Below, in pieces: positions 1-7,712 of a stretch of DNA of 53,076 nt. The DNA lies in NCBI GenBank assembly GCA_002315385.1, contig DCHZ01000033.1, forward strand, positions 35,325 to 88,400. The letters are read 5' to 3'. Source of the stretch: Firmicutes bacterium UBA1739 (GTDB lineage Bacteria > Bacillota > Clostridia > Peptostreptococcales > Anaerovoracaceae). A program made the position numbers and the translations under genes. Below the pieces are notes generated by a model. It had not been told where the DNA came from, made no database searches, and was given only the letters and a program-made list of their open reading frames with translations. How positions within the stretch are numbered: the stretch's first letter is position 1; each line of letters begins with the position of its first letter.

Positions 1-61
1 AGGCACGTTTGAGGGGCGTGTGTCAGCAGACGTATGGGTTCAAGTCCCATCAACCGCACCA
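1..61 (+). tRNA. tRNA-Leu(GAG), 5' end outside window
   Basis: Only the 3' part lies in the window. The anticodon stem CACGT (4-8) pairs with GCGTG (16-20) and encloses the loop TTGAGGG, so the anticodon is GAG at 11-13 and reads CUC/CUU leucine codons. A long variable arm follows (GTC 22-24 with GAC 29-31), as expected for a class II tRNA. The T arm is ATGGG-TTCAAGT-CCCAT (34-50). The acceptor 3' strand CAACCGC is followed by discriminator A and an encoded CCA (59-61). Discriminator A fits leucine rather than serine. The D arm and 5' acceptor strand are not visible. Confidence 0.9.
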
Positions 62-66
62 GACGA

Positions 67-105
67 ACGGTGATTTTGATATTATATCAGGATTACCGTT
101 TTTCT
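67..105 (+). terminator. Intrinsic terminator after tRNA-Leu
   Basis: An ACGGT/ACCGT-based hairpin with further pairing in the TGATA/TATCA interior is followed by GTTTTTCTTTG. It begins six bases after the tRNA CCA end, the expected place for a tRNA terminator. Confidence 0.7.
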
Positions 106-140
106 TTGTTTTTGAAATCCGGAATGGGGAACACAGACTG

Positions 141-175
141 AAAAAATCCCCGGGACATTATGACCCGGAGATTTT
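141..175 (-). terminator. Intrinsic terminator of the stalk-domain gene
   Basis: Read on the minus strand, AAAATCTCCGGG pairs with CCCGGGGATTTT around a short loop and is followed by a T run. It lies about 57 bp past the stop codon of the minus-strand gene at 232. Confidence 0.7.
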
Positions 176-231
176 ATCTGCATGTTATTTAAAAAAGTGG
201 ATTGTTATTTTCTGTTTTTTTCGGAATGCTT

Positions 232-1230
232 TTACTGGCCGACAACCAGAATCTGTTTTTCTCCATTTTCCCAATACTGGCAAACAAGGAAAACATCGGT
301 AGCCTGTCCGGTGTACGGTATCAGTTTATTGTCGGTTGTGTCATAATAGGATGTAATGTCTGCAGCGGTGTAAATTTTTCCGTTAAATTTTAATTCTTTT
401 CCGAAAGCTATTGCTGTTCCGAAACAATCCTTGCATACAATGTTGACATTGCCGTCAGACACGCCGAATTTAGGGAATCCGTCTTTAATAACATCAGCTT
501 CTTTTCTGTCGTTGGAAATAATCAGTTCTGAATTTTTGTCAAAGCTGCAGCTTGAGTCAATATATACCAGGGTTGAACCGGTTGCCTTATTAATAATATT
601 ACCCTTGAATTCACAGTTTGTAAAACTAACATTGCCAACTGTTCCGGTAACGGTAACATCACCTGAGAATATCTTATTATCATATTGCAGCTGTTCGCCT
701 GCAACAGCTTTGATTTCACTGATATCAGAAGCTTCACGAGGACCGTAACTGTTTACTATCATTGTCTTGCTGGCCTGATCGTAATCAACTTCAAAACCCA
801 GCAGCTTACCCATATCTCTCAGCTTAAAGAAGTTGTTGCCGCCTATGTTATATACCGAAAAACCGTCAATAAGTTCATCGTTTACAAGCAGCTTCTGCGG
901 ACTTTCTATCGCTGTGGCGGATTTGTCTTCACCAGTGACAAGCTCACCTCCGGCAGGAATATAATCCGAACCAATTGTAACGGAAATAGTCTTTGCTGTG
1001 TCATCCCAGTCAACGCTGAAACGTCCGGGAGTATCCTTAAGCATATAAGCGATATCTCTAAGTTTGAAGTAGTTGCTTCCGTCAATGTTATAGACTTCAC
1101 ATTTTACTTCGACATTATTAACTATAAGCTTCTGGGGTGAAACAACTACCTGAGCCGCAAAAGCGGATGCCGTACCTGCAGTGAGTACGAGAGCAAGCAC
1201 TAAGGCGATGGAAATGATTTTCTTTTTCAT
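232..1230 (-). CDS. Secreted stalk-domain (copper amine oxidase N-like) protein
   Basis: A 332-residue protein with a clear signal peptide: lysines at 2-4, a hydrophobic stretch and an AFA-A type cleavage site near residue 25. Two tandem repeats follow, about residues 28-90 and 108-160. Each has the pattern 'SPQKLxVN...VYNIxGxNxFKLRDxxxxL', typical of the Cu-amine-oxidase N-terminal-like stalk domain used in many exported Clostridia proteins. The remaining 160 residues contain no motif I recognise. The start is supported by AGGAGAC seven bases upstream. The protein probably acts outside the cell, attached to or near the wall; there is no LPxTG motif or lipobox, so how it is retained is unclear. 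The fold assignment is solid, the function unknown. Confidence 0.8.
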   Translation of the reverse strand: MKKKIISIALVLALVLTAGTASAFAAQVVVSPQKLIVNNVEVKCEVYNIDGSNYFKLRDIAYMLKDTPGRFSVDWDDTAKTISVTIGSDYIPAGGELVTGEDKSATAIESPQKLLVNDELIDGFSVYNIGGNNFFKLRDMGKLLGFEVDYDQASKTMIVNSYGPREASDISEIKAVAGEQLQYDNKIFSGDVTVTGTVGNVSFTNCEFKGNIINKATGSTLVYIDSSCSFDKNSELIISNDRKEADVIKDGFPKFGVSDGNVNIVCKDCFGTAIAFGKELKFNGKIYTAADITSYYDTTDNKLIPYTGQATDVFLVCQYWENGEKQILVVGQ

Positions 1231-1267
1231 ACATGTCTCCTTTCATAAAACCCGAAATTCAGATTAC

Positions 1268-1305
1268 ATTATAATATTTCGATATTTAAAAAATATTGAA
1301 ATATT
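1268..1305 (-). promoter_or_regulatory. -10 element with adjoining near-perfect 15-bp inverted repeat
   Basis: On the minus strand a TATAAT (1273-1268) lies 38 bp upstream of the stalk-domain gene. Directly upstream of it, AATATTTCGATATTT (1273-1287 on plus) is repeated in inverted form at 1291-1305 with one G/T-compatible mismatch and a 3-bp spacer. Its position over the spacer/-35 region suggests a repressor operator. No good -35 is visible, and AT-richness raises the chance of coincidence. Confidence 0.4.
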
Positions 1306-1470
1306 ATTCAGATTTTAGCATAAGAATGCATTTTTTTCAACAATAATTATTGTAAAGTAAACAATGAAATGTGAAAGACCTTGTGATAATATTTTTCACC
1401 GGCTCTGTTATTATAAATGAATTTGCAGTATAATTGTATTAAGCAAGCAAAGAAGATACGGAGAAAGAAT

Positions 1471-2130
1471 ATGAATTTTATTATGATTGTTAAAATGGCG
1501 GCTTTTGTGTTTTCTGCGGCGGCATTTACTGTGGGATGCCTGGAATTCATGAGAAAAGGAAAGGCAATGTATTTTCAGATAATAACACTGTCAGTGGGAT
1601 GCTACAGTCTCGGACTTTTGTTTTCGATTATTATGACAATTTGTACGGGGACAGCTCAGACAGGGTACAACTCCGGATATCTGGGCATAACCGGTTGTGG
1701 TCTGTTTCTTCTGTCCGCAAATTACGGACAGGTGAATGGAATACTTGATGACGGGACATCAGGTTTCAGAAAAAAGAGAGTGACAGCTGCTGCGGCACCT
1801 CTGGCGCTTCTTGTATTATGGTCTGCAGGGGCGGTAATATGCGGCATGAAAAATTATTTCACGTCATTTATGCTGTTGCTTCCGGTTTTTCCGGCATCTT
1901 ATTTCTGTCTCAAAGTGCTGGTTTTTCCCGATATGGATTTTGCGTTTCTGAAAAGTATTAAGCCCTGCAATGTCTGTATGCTGATTATCTGTGCAGCTGT
2001 TACAGTGCAGCTTACAGGTGAACTGAGCGGAAGTATCGTTTTGGAAATTGCGGGGATTTCCGCTGCGGCAGTTTCAGTTTGTCTGATGATCAGAGCGGCT
2101 ATGAATGGAGGCAGAGCATGGACAGTATGA
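1471..2130 (+). CDS. Multi-pass membrane protein of unknown function
   Basis: About 219 residues with six to seven hydrophobic segments separated by short loops; I recognise no family. I chose ATG 1471 because CGGAGAAAG precedes it by five bases, whereas an upstream in-frame ATG (1417) has no such site and adds a polar tail. Its last 13 bases overlap the start of the PrsW-type gene, so the two are probably translationally coupled. The product may be a partner or substrate of that protease in the cell membrane, but this is inferred only from gene order. Confidence 0.7.
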   Translation: MNFIMIVKMAAFVFSAAAFTVGCLEFMRKGKAMYFQIITLSVGCYSLGLLFSIIMTICTGTAQTGYNSGYLGITGCGLFLLSANYGQVNGILDDGTSGFRKKRVTAAAAPLALLVLWSAGAVICGMKNYFTSFMLLLPVFPASYFCLKVLVFPDMDFAFLKSIKPCNVCMLIICAAVTVQLTGELSGSIVLEIAGISAAAVSVCLMIRAAMNGGRAWTV

Positions 2131-2756
2131 TTTCGATACTATTTGTATGTCTGGCAGTACCTTTAACTATGCTGATATTTCTGCTGGACAGACGTTCCGC
2201 CCGTATTGTTGCATTTGTTCTGGTAGGATGCTTTGTATGTCTTCTGGCAGCGCAGATTAATAGTTTAATATGGAGTATTTTCCCTGAGATGGATGCGTTC
2301 AGATTCAAAACCACAGTAGCACCTGCGGTAGAAGAGGTGCTGAAAGCATTACCTGTATTAATATTTGCTTTTAAGCTTTCGGATAACAGGATCACCATTC
2401 TGGAAATTTCAATGGCCACCGGTATAGGCTTCGCAATTCTGGAAACACTGTTCGTGATGTCAACCGCAACGCCGAATGTTTCACTGTTCTGGGCACTGCT
2501 CAGAGGAATCGGAGCCGGACTGATGCACGGAGTCTGCACCTTCGGAGTAGGACTTGGAATTTCTTATGTAAGAAAGAAGAAAAAGCTTTTTATCACGGGA
2601 AGCTTCGCACTGCTTATGACAGCGATAATATACCACTCAATCTTCAATTGTCTTATCATGTCAGACTACAAATATGCGGGATTCATTCTGCCGCTGCTGA
2701 CATATCTGCCGGTTCTGGTTGTACTGAGAAAGGGAATGAAGAATAAAGCCGTATAA
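2118..2756 (+). CDS. PrsW-family intramembrane metalloprotease
   Basis: A 212-residue polytopic membrane protein. It carries the family's glutamate motif EEVLKA (E72, E73, K76), a later GxGFAxLE segment, and histidines in LMHG and YHSI that match the second and third conserved motifs of the PrsW/CPBP-like clan. Family members cleave membrane proteins, as in anti-sigma factor processing in Bacillus; the substrate here is unknown. The ATG at 2118 follows GGAGG by about six bases and lies inside the end of the preceding membrane-protein gene. An earlier in-frame start at 2079 lacks a ribosome binding site. Confidence in the family is good; the physiological role is inference. Confidence 0.8.
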   Translation: MDSMISILFVCLAVPLTMLIFLLDRRSARIVAFVLVGCFVCLLAAQINSLIWSIFPEMDAFRFKTTVAPAVEEVLKALPVLIFAFKLSDNRITILEISMATGIGFAILETLFVMSTATPNVSLFWALLRGIGAGLMHGVCTFGVGLGISYVRKKKKLFITGSFALLMTAIIYHSIFNCLIMSDYKYAGFILPLLTYLPVLVVLRKGMKNKAV

Positions 2757-2837
2757 ACAGGCTGATTTGAAGGTATCATGTTTCATAACGAAAATTTTCG
2801 AATTAAGGAAAATAACTGACAATACAAGGAGGATATA

Positions 2838-3344
2838 ATGAATAATACTTTGAGCTTTGAATTATGCGATATTACCGGTTTAAAATGTGACTGCATTGTA
2901 AATGCGGCAAACAGATCTCTTCTGGGAGGAGGGGGAGTAGACGGAGCCATTCACAGGGCGGCCGGTCCCGAACTGGTTAAAGAATGCAGGACTCTCAACG
3001 GCTGCAGGACGGGTGAAGCAAAAATTACTAAAGGATATAAGCTCCCTGCGGATTACGTCATACACACAGTAGGCCCGGTATACACCGGCTCCGAAAACGA
3101 TCCGGTACTTCTGGCAGACTGTTACAGGAATTCACTGAATCTTGCAAAAGAGAATGATCTGCACAGCATAGCATTTCCGTCAATATCTACAGGAGTTTAC
3201 GGATATCCTTTCAGGGATGCGGCGAAAATCGCATATGGCACCGTTCGAAAATGGTTATCGGATAATCCCGATTACGGAATGAAGGTGATTTTTTCCTGTT
3301 TCTCAAAGGGTGATTTGAATATATATCTTGAGATATCCAAATAG
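2838..3344 (+). CDS. Macrodomain O-acetyl-ADP-ribose deacetylase
   Basis: A 168-residue single macrodomain, the usual length for YmdB-type enzymes that hydrolyse O-acetyl-ADP-ribose or ADP-ribosyl-protein esters in the cytoplasm. Diagnostic elements are CDIT near the start, VNAANxSLLGGGGVDGAIHRAAG (about residues 20-45, ribose and diphosphate binding) and PSISTGxYGYPFRDAA (about 112-127). An AAGGAGG site precedes the ATG. It is a single-gene unit with a gap on each side; no ADP-ribosyltransferase partner is visible nearby. Confidence 0.93.
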   Translation: MNNTLSFELCDITGLKCDCIVNAANRSLLGGGGVDGAIHRAAGPELVKECRTLNGCRTGEAKITKGYKLPADYVIHTVGPVYTGSENDPVLLADCYRNSLNLAKENDLHSIAFPSISTGVYGYPFRDAAKIAYGTVRKWLSDNPDYGMKVIFSCFSKGDLNIYLEISK

Positions 3345-3501
3345 TATAATCCTCTGAGAATCATACTTATGGCGAATTACAGTTTACGACTGAATTTTGC
3401 TTAATGCATATATGGATGATAGTATTAATTTGCGAAATATTGACGGAAACAGAAAAAGATTTTGAAAAATAGAAAAAAATCTCGCAATTACTGAATAATT
3501 G

Positions 3502-3510
3502 TGATAGAAT
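3502..3510 (+). promoter_or_regulatory. Extended -10 promoter candidate for the WecE-like gene
   Basis: TGATAGAAT gives an extended -10 (TGn plus TAGAAT) about 107 bp upstream of the WecE-like ATG. There is no convincing -35 box at normal spacing, so this is only a candidate. Confidence 0.3.
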
Positions 3511-3616
3511 AATAAAAATAATTCAGATGTTTAGAAAACCGAATGATTTTTGAAAAAACAAAGCTTCGGTTTGATTGCTTCATAATACTGATTTTTATAA
3601 CGAGGAGGATTAATAT

Positions 3617-4750
3617 ATGGTACGTTTTCATTTACCACCACTTTTTGATGATAGTTTAAAGAATATTGAGGAAGCTTTGAGAAAAGGCGAAACCTGCGGT
3701 GACGGAGATTTTACCGCAAAATGTGAGGAATGGATTCAGGATAATTTGGGAGTGTATGAAGCACACTTAACAACATCCGGAACAGATGCTCTCGAGCTGG
3801 CTGCTATGCTTACAGTTGAGCCGGGAGATGAAGTTATCGTTCCTTCCTTTACATTTGTTACAACAGCAAGTTCATATGTAAGACAGGGAGCAAAAGCGGT
3901 ATTTGTTGATGTAAGACCTGATACAATGAACATTGATGAGAATTTAATCGAAGATGCGATTACAGAAAAAACAAAGGTAATCTGTCCTGTTCACTATGCC
4001 GGTGTCGGTGCTGAAATGGATAAAATTATGGAGATTGCCAAAAAGCATAATCTTATCGTTGTTGAAGATGCAGCTCAGGCTGTATATTCGCAGTACAAGG
4101 GAAAGAGCCTTGGTTCTATCGGTGATATCGGTTGCTTATCATTCCATGAAACAAAAAACTACAGCATGGGTGAAGGCGGAGCAACACTTATCAGAGACGA
4201 TAAGGAATTAGCAGACGAAGCTGAAAGAAGAAGAGAAAGCGGAACAAACAGAAGAAGATATATCAGAGGCGAGCTCGACAAGTATACATGGGAATTCCTC
4301 GGTTCATCTTTCCTTCCGAGTGAGCTTAATGCAGCATTACTGCTTCCGCAGCTGGAAAGAGCTGAACAGATTAATGTAGACAGAAATCATTCATGGAATC
4401 TGTATGTCGAAATGTTAGCTGATTTAGACAAACAGGGAATTATTGAACTTCCAAAGCTCCCTGAAAGCTGCACAAGATTCAATGCACATATGTTCTATTA
4501 TAAGATGAAAGACATCGACGAAAGAACAGCATTTATCGATTACATGATGAATAAAAAGAAGATTAAGGTTATGTCACACTATATTCCTCTTCATGACACC
4601 AACGGCGGTCACAAGTATGCAAGATTCCATGGTGAAGATAAGTGGACAACAAAAGAAAGTGAAAGACTTGTCAGAATGCCTTTATATTACAACATGGGCG
4701 ATGATACAGTTGAAATGATTGTTGAAGCTATTAAAGACTTCTATAAATAG
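3617..4750 (+). CDS. wecE: dTDP-4-amino-4,6-dideoxygalactose transaminase (WecE/RffA-like)
   Basis: A 377-residue DegT/DnrJ/EryC1/StrS aminotransferase that moves an amino group to C4 of a dTDP-4-keto-6-deoxyhexose with PLP. The resemblance to enterobacterial WecE is close along the whole length: GKLCGDG-like N terminus, PGDEVIVPSFTFVTTA, FVDVRPDTMNIDE, VVEDAAQ with the PLP-binding Asp 151, SFHETKNYS with the Schiff-base Lys 180, and HYIPLH near the end. An AGGAGG site lies nine bases before the ATG. The gene stands alone with its own terminator, outside the EPS operon, so it may serve that polymer or another glycan. The family is certain; the exact sugar is inferred from similarity remembered from the E. 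coli protein. Confidence 0.88.
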   Translation: MVRFHLPPLFDDSLKNIEEALRKGETCGDGDFTAKCEEWIQDNLGVYEAHLTTSGTDALELAAMLTVEPGDEVIVPSFTFVTTASSYVRQGAKAVFVDVRPDTMNIDENLIEDAITEKTKVICPVHYAGVGAEMDKIMEIAKKHNLIVVEDAAQAVYSQYKGKSLGSIGDIGCLSFHETKNYSMGEGGATLIRDDKELADEAERRRESGTNRRRYIRGELDKYTWEFLGSSFLPSELNAALLLPQLERAEQINVDRNHSWNLYVEMLADLDKQGIIELPKLPESCTRFNAHMFYYKMKDIDERTAFIDYMMNKKKIKVMSHYIPLHDTNGGHKYARFHGEDKWTTKESERLVRMPLYYNMGDDTVEMIVEAIKDFYK

Positions 4751-4771
4751 GTCAGAATAATCAGAAAGAGC

Positions 4772-4800
4772 CCGGAGCTGATGGTATCGGCTCCGGTTAT
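4772..4800 (+). terminator. Hairpin after the WecE-like gene
   Basis: CCGGAGC (4772-4778) pairs with GCTCCGG (4790-4796), followed by TTAT. The T tract is weak, so termination may depend mainly on the stronger hairpin at 4835-4884. Confidence 0.5.
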
Positions 4801-4834
4801 TCAGTTCAGAAGCATAATCTGTTGTTCAAAACGG

Positions 4835-4884
4835 AAAATCACCCCGGATTACTCTACAGCGCGAAGCGGTTCCGGGGTGGTTTT
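4835..4884. terminator. Bidirectional intrinsic terminator between wecE and gltX
   Basis: AAAATCACCCCGGA pairs with TCCGGGGTGGTTTT across a 22-base loop, giving U-rich tails in both directions. It serves the convergent WecE-like gene and gltX. Confidence 0.8.
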
Positions 4885-4905
4885 ATTCTGTCATTCTTAA
4901 AGAGT

Positions 4906-6567
4906 TTATTTATTCGCCTCAGCGAACTTCTTCATTCGTTCGATTACTTTTTCTTTGCCTAAAATCTGCTGAATTTCCCAGATGTCTGGAGAATTTGAGC
5001 GGCCTGTCAGTGCAATTCTGATAACCGTACTGACATGACCTACATGGCCTTTGTACTGATCGGGGTTTTTCTTGAAATCCTTAGGCTTGGCTGCATAGCC
5101 CTTTGCAGAGCCCATATCACGAACTTTGGAAAACCAGTCCTCCTGAGAATCAGCGTGATTATATGTCTCGAGATAGGAAGCTATAATGTCCGCATAATCC
5201 TCGGCAGGTACATTTTCAGGGAGCGCATCTTCGTATTCAAACCATTCATCAAAGTAGAATTTTATGAATTCCAGAATCTGTTCGGCATACATTAAATCCT
5301 TTCGGGGCTTAGCACCGCTTCTGCCGATATCGAGAACCGAAGCCAGAAAATCTTTGTCGCAGTTTATTAATGCGGTCAGTTCGGGTCTGAATTCATTAGC
5401 CCAGTCAATCATGAAATCAGCAAGCTCCGATGCAGGGATTCTGAGAAGAACATCCTTTGAGACATCATTTAGCTTATTGATATCGAATAATGCACCTGAA
5501 TTGCTCATTTTTTCGGTGGTGAATTCAAACTCGTCTATGTCAGCTTCCGGATTTGCAATTCTCCATTCTTCGAAATTTGAATTGAGAACAGTCAGAAGAT
5601 ATTCGCGTACGGCAGCCGGATGGTAACCCTTTTCGCGATAATAGTCAAGGGAGAGCTCAGGATCCTTTCTTTTAGACAGCTTTCTTTTTACGCCGGTTTC
5701 GTCATCTATTTTCATCAGCTGTGCTGTATGACAGTACACAGGTAATTCAAGACCGAGAGCATTGAAAAGCTCGACATGAATCGGAAGGGAAGGAAGCCAT
5801 TCTTCCCCTCTTACAACATGAGTGGTTCGCATCAGATGATCATCCACAACATGAGCAAAGTGATATGTAGGAATTCCGTTGGATTTGAGGATTACCGTAT
5901 CCTGGAAGTTTTCAGGCATGGTAAGCTCGCCTCTGATGGCATCGCATACCGTGAAAGTCCTGCCGGAATTTTCTGTGCCCGAAGATTTCAGACGTACAAC
6001 AAATTCTTCGCCTGCATTAATTCGTGATTCGATTTCTTCAAAAGTCAGGTCTCTGTGCTTTGCAAAGCTTCCGTAAATTCCCGGAGTGAGCTTGCCGGCT
6101 TCCTGCTTTGCACGGATATCGGCAATTTCAGACTCTTTCATAAAACAAGGGTATGCCTGACCGTTTTTTACCATTTTCTTAACATAAGTCTGATAGATTT
6201 CGCCTCTGCTGCTCTGATAATAAGGGCCGTAGTCCCCGGTATCTTCAACAAGACCGGCACCCTCATCAAATGAAACACCGAAGAATTTCAATGATGAAAT
6301 AATAACGTCAACAGCACCTTCAACCTTTCTTTTATCATCAGTGTCTTCTATTCTGAGATAAAATGTACCGCCGCTCTGGTGAGCCAGTCTTTCATCAACA
6401 AATGCACCGTACAGATTTCCGAGATGAATGAAACCCGTAGGACTGGGACCGAGTCTCGTTACTCTGGCACCGGAATTAAGCTTTCTTTCGGGAAACAGAC
6501 CTTCGTAATCCGCGGGTGTTCTTTTGATGTCGGGAAATAAAAGATCCGCAAGTTTTTCGTAATTCAT
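4906..6567 (-). CDS. gltX: Glutamyl-tRNA synthetase
   Basis: A 553-residue class I aminoacyl-tRNA synthetase that charges tRNA-Glu (possibly also tRNA-Gln, as in bacteria using the amidotransferase route). The HIGH-type signature is PSPTGFIHLG (residues 41-50), RIEDTD follows, and the KMSKS-type loop is KLSKRK. The length is somewhat greater than the roughly 480 residues of many bacterial enzymes. The start at 6567 is fixed by GGAGG about eight bases upstream; longer in-frame starts extend into the promoter region without a ribosome binding site. It is transcribed alone, convergent with the WecE-like gene. Confidence 0.96.
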   Translation of the reverse strand: MNYEKLADLLFPDIKRTPADYEGLFPERKLNSGARVTRLGPSPTGFIHLGNLYGAFVDERLAHQSGGTFYLRIEDTDDKRKVEGAVDVIISSLKFFGVSFDEGAGLVEDTGDYGPYYQSSRGEIYQTYVKKMVKNGQAYPCFMKESEIADIRAKQEAGKLTPGIYGSFAKHRDLTFEEIESRINAGEEFVVRLKSSGTENSGRTFTVCDAIRGELTMPENFQDTVILKSNGIPTYHFAHVVDDHLMRTTHVVRGEEWLPSLPIHVELFNALGLELPVYCHTAQLMKIDDETGVKRKLSKRKDPELSLDYYREKGYHPAAVREYLLTVLNSNFEEWRIANPEADIDEFEFTTEKMSNSGALFDINKLNDVSKDVLLRIPASELADFMIDWANEFRPELTALINCDKDFLASVLDIGRSGAKPRKDLMYAEQILEFIKFYFDEWFEYEDALPENVPAEDYADIIASYLETYNHADSQEDWFSKVRDMGSAKGYAAKPKDFKKNPDQYKGHVGHVSTVIRIALTGRSNSPDIWEIQQILGKEKVIERMKKFAEANK

Positions 6568-6624
6568 ATATATAACCTCCAAATTCAGTGTTGACATTGC
6601 GATAACACTGACATAATATTTAAT

Positions 6625-6630
6625 ATTATA
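6625..6630 (-). promoter_or_regulatory. Candidate -10 box of gltX
   Basis: TATAAT on the minus strand, 58 bp upstream of the gltX ATG. No good -35 is seen at 16-18 bp (TGTTAA at 17), so the assignment is tentative. Confidence 0.35.
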
Positions 6631-6702
6631 ACAAAAATTCCGCAATATTAACAGCAAATATTGGGAACAGTTTAAAACTGTGTTTAAATAAAAGCCAGGC
6701 AG

Positions 6703-6731
6703 TTGACATTTGCATGATATTCGGATAAAAT
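6703..6731 (+). promoter_or_regulatory. Sigma-A promoter of the EPS operon
   Basis: TTGACA (6703-6708), a 17-bp spacer and TAAAAT (6726-6731): a perfect -35 and a -10 with one mismatch, about 115 bp upstream of the first EPS gene. The leader between it and the ATG at 6848 holds no obvious terminator. Confidence 0.7.
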
Positions 6732-6847
6732 AGCAAAGTAATGTAATATTTATAGTAAAATCGGTGTGACAATGGTTATTGTTAATTGTATAAAAATAGT
6801 ATTAATATTATTACTTGCAGCAGTAAGAAAAAATCAGGAGATTTACA

Positions 6848-7618
6848 ATGAAAACCGATTATATTGACATGCATATCCATATTCTTCCCGGTGTGGATGA
6901 CGGAGCCAGAAATCTGCAGGAGACCAGAGATATGCTTATAGCCGCATATAATGAAGGAGTGAGTACAATCGTGGCAACTCCTCACTGCAGTATTGATGGA
7001 AAAGCAGTGGAAAGGGCGGAAAAAATAAGAACCGCATATCTTCAGACCTGTCGACTCTGCATGGAAATAGCTGAAGAAACCGGAGAAGAACCTATGAAGC
7101 TTTTTCTTGGCAGTGAAATATACTGTTCAACTGCCGCCGCCGGAGGAATACCGGAAATGATCAGACGGGGAGATGCATTCTCCATTAACAACGGGAGATA
7201 TGTGCTGATAGAAACCAGCTTTACTATAACGTATGGAGAGATGTTTAAAATAATAAGGCAGTTAGAAAAATCGGGATTTATTCCTGTACTGGCACATGTG
7301 GAAAGGTATGACAGCCTGTTCGGAAAATGGGAACACATTGATGAACTCATTGAAAATGGTGTCATTATTCAGATGAATGCGGAAAGTCTTGCCCCGCCTA
7401 AGCGGTTTTCAGACAGGTTCAGCAAGATAAGAAAATGGTGCTGGCAGCTGATGGAACAGGACAGTGTGCATCTGGTATGCAGTGATGCACACAGAATAGA
7501 CCGCGGGAACTGCATGGCGGAGGCAATGGAAAGCATTCGAAAAAAGCTTGGCCCGGAAAAGGTGATGGAGCTGACACAAAATGCCGATCGGGTTTTAAAT
7601 AATGTAGCAATTAAATAA
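6848..7618 (+). CDS. CpsB/CapC-family PHP-type protein-tyrosine phosphatase
   Basis: A 256-residue PHP-fold, metal-dependent phosphatase expected to dephosphorylate the tyrosine-rich tail of the partner kinase (9555-10256) and so control EPS assembly. The metal ligands are visible: DMHIHILPGVDDGA (residues 7-20), ATPHCS, GSEIYC, LAHVERY and CSDAHR near the end. The ATG is preceded by AGGAG. It is the first gene of the EPS operon, as in many Gram-positive capsule loci. Confidence 0.92.
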   Translation: MKTDYIDMHIHILPGVDDGARNLQETRDMLIAAYNEGVSTIVATPHCSIDGKAVERAEKIRTAYLQTCRLCMEIAEETGEEPMKLFLGSEIYCSTAAAGGIPEMIRRGDAFSINNGRYVLIETSFTITYGEMFKIIRQLEKSGFIPVLAHVERYDSLFGKWEHIDELIENGVIIQMNAESLAPPKRFSDRFSKIRKWCWQLMEQDSVHLVCSDAHRIDRGNCMAEAMESIRKKLGPEKVMELTQNADRVLNNVAIK

Positions 7619-7712
7619 TGTTTCAACTGATGGAATAAGCGTGGAAAATACTGTGCTATGACCGGAAAATAGTCGAAATAATAGTATGGGAGAAAGGAAA
7701 AATGTCTAAGTT

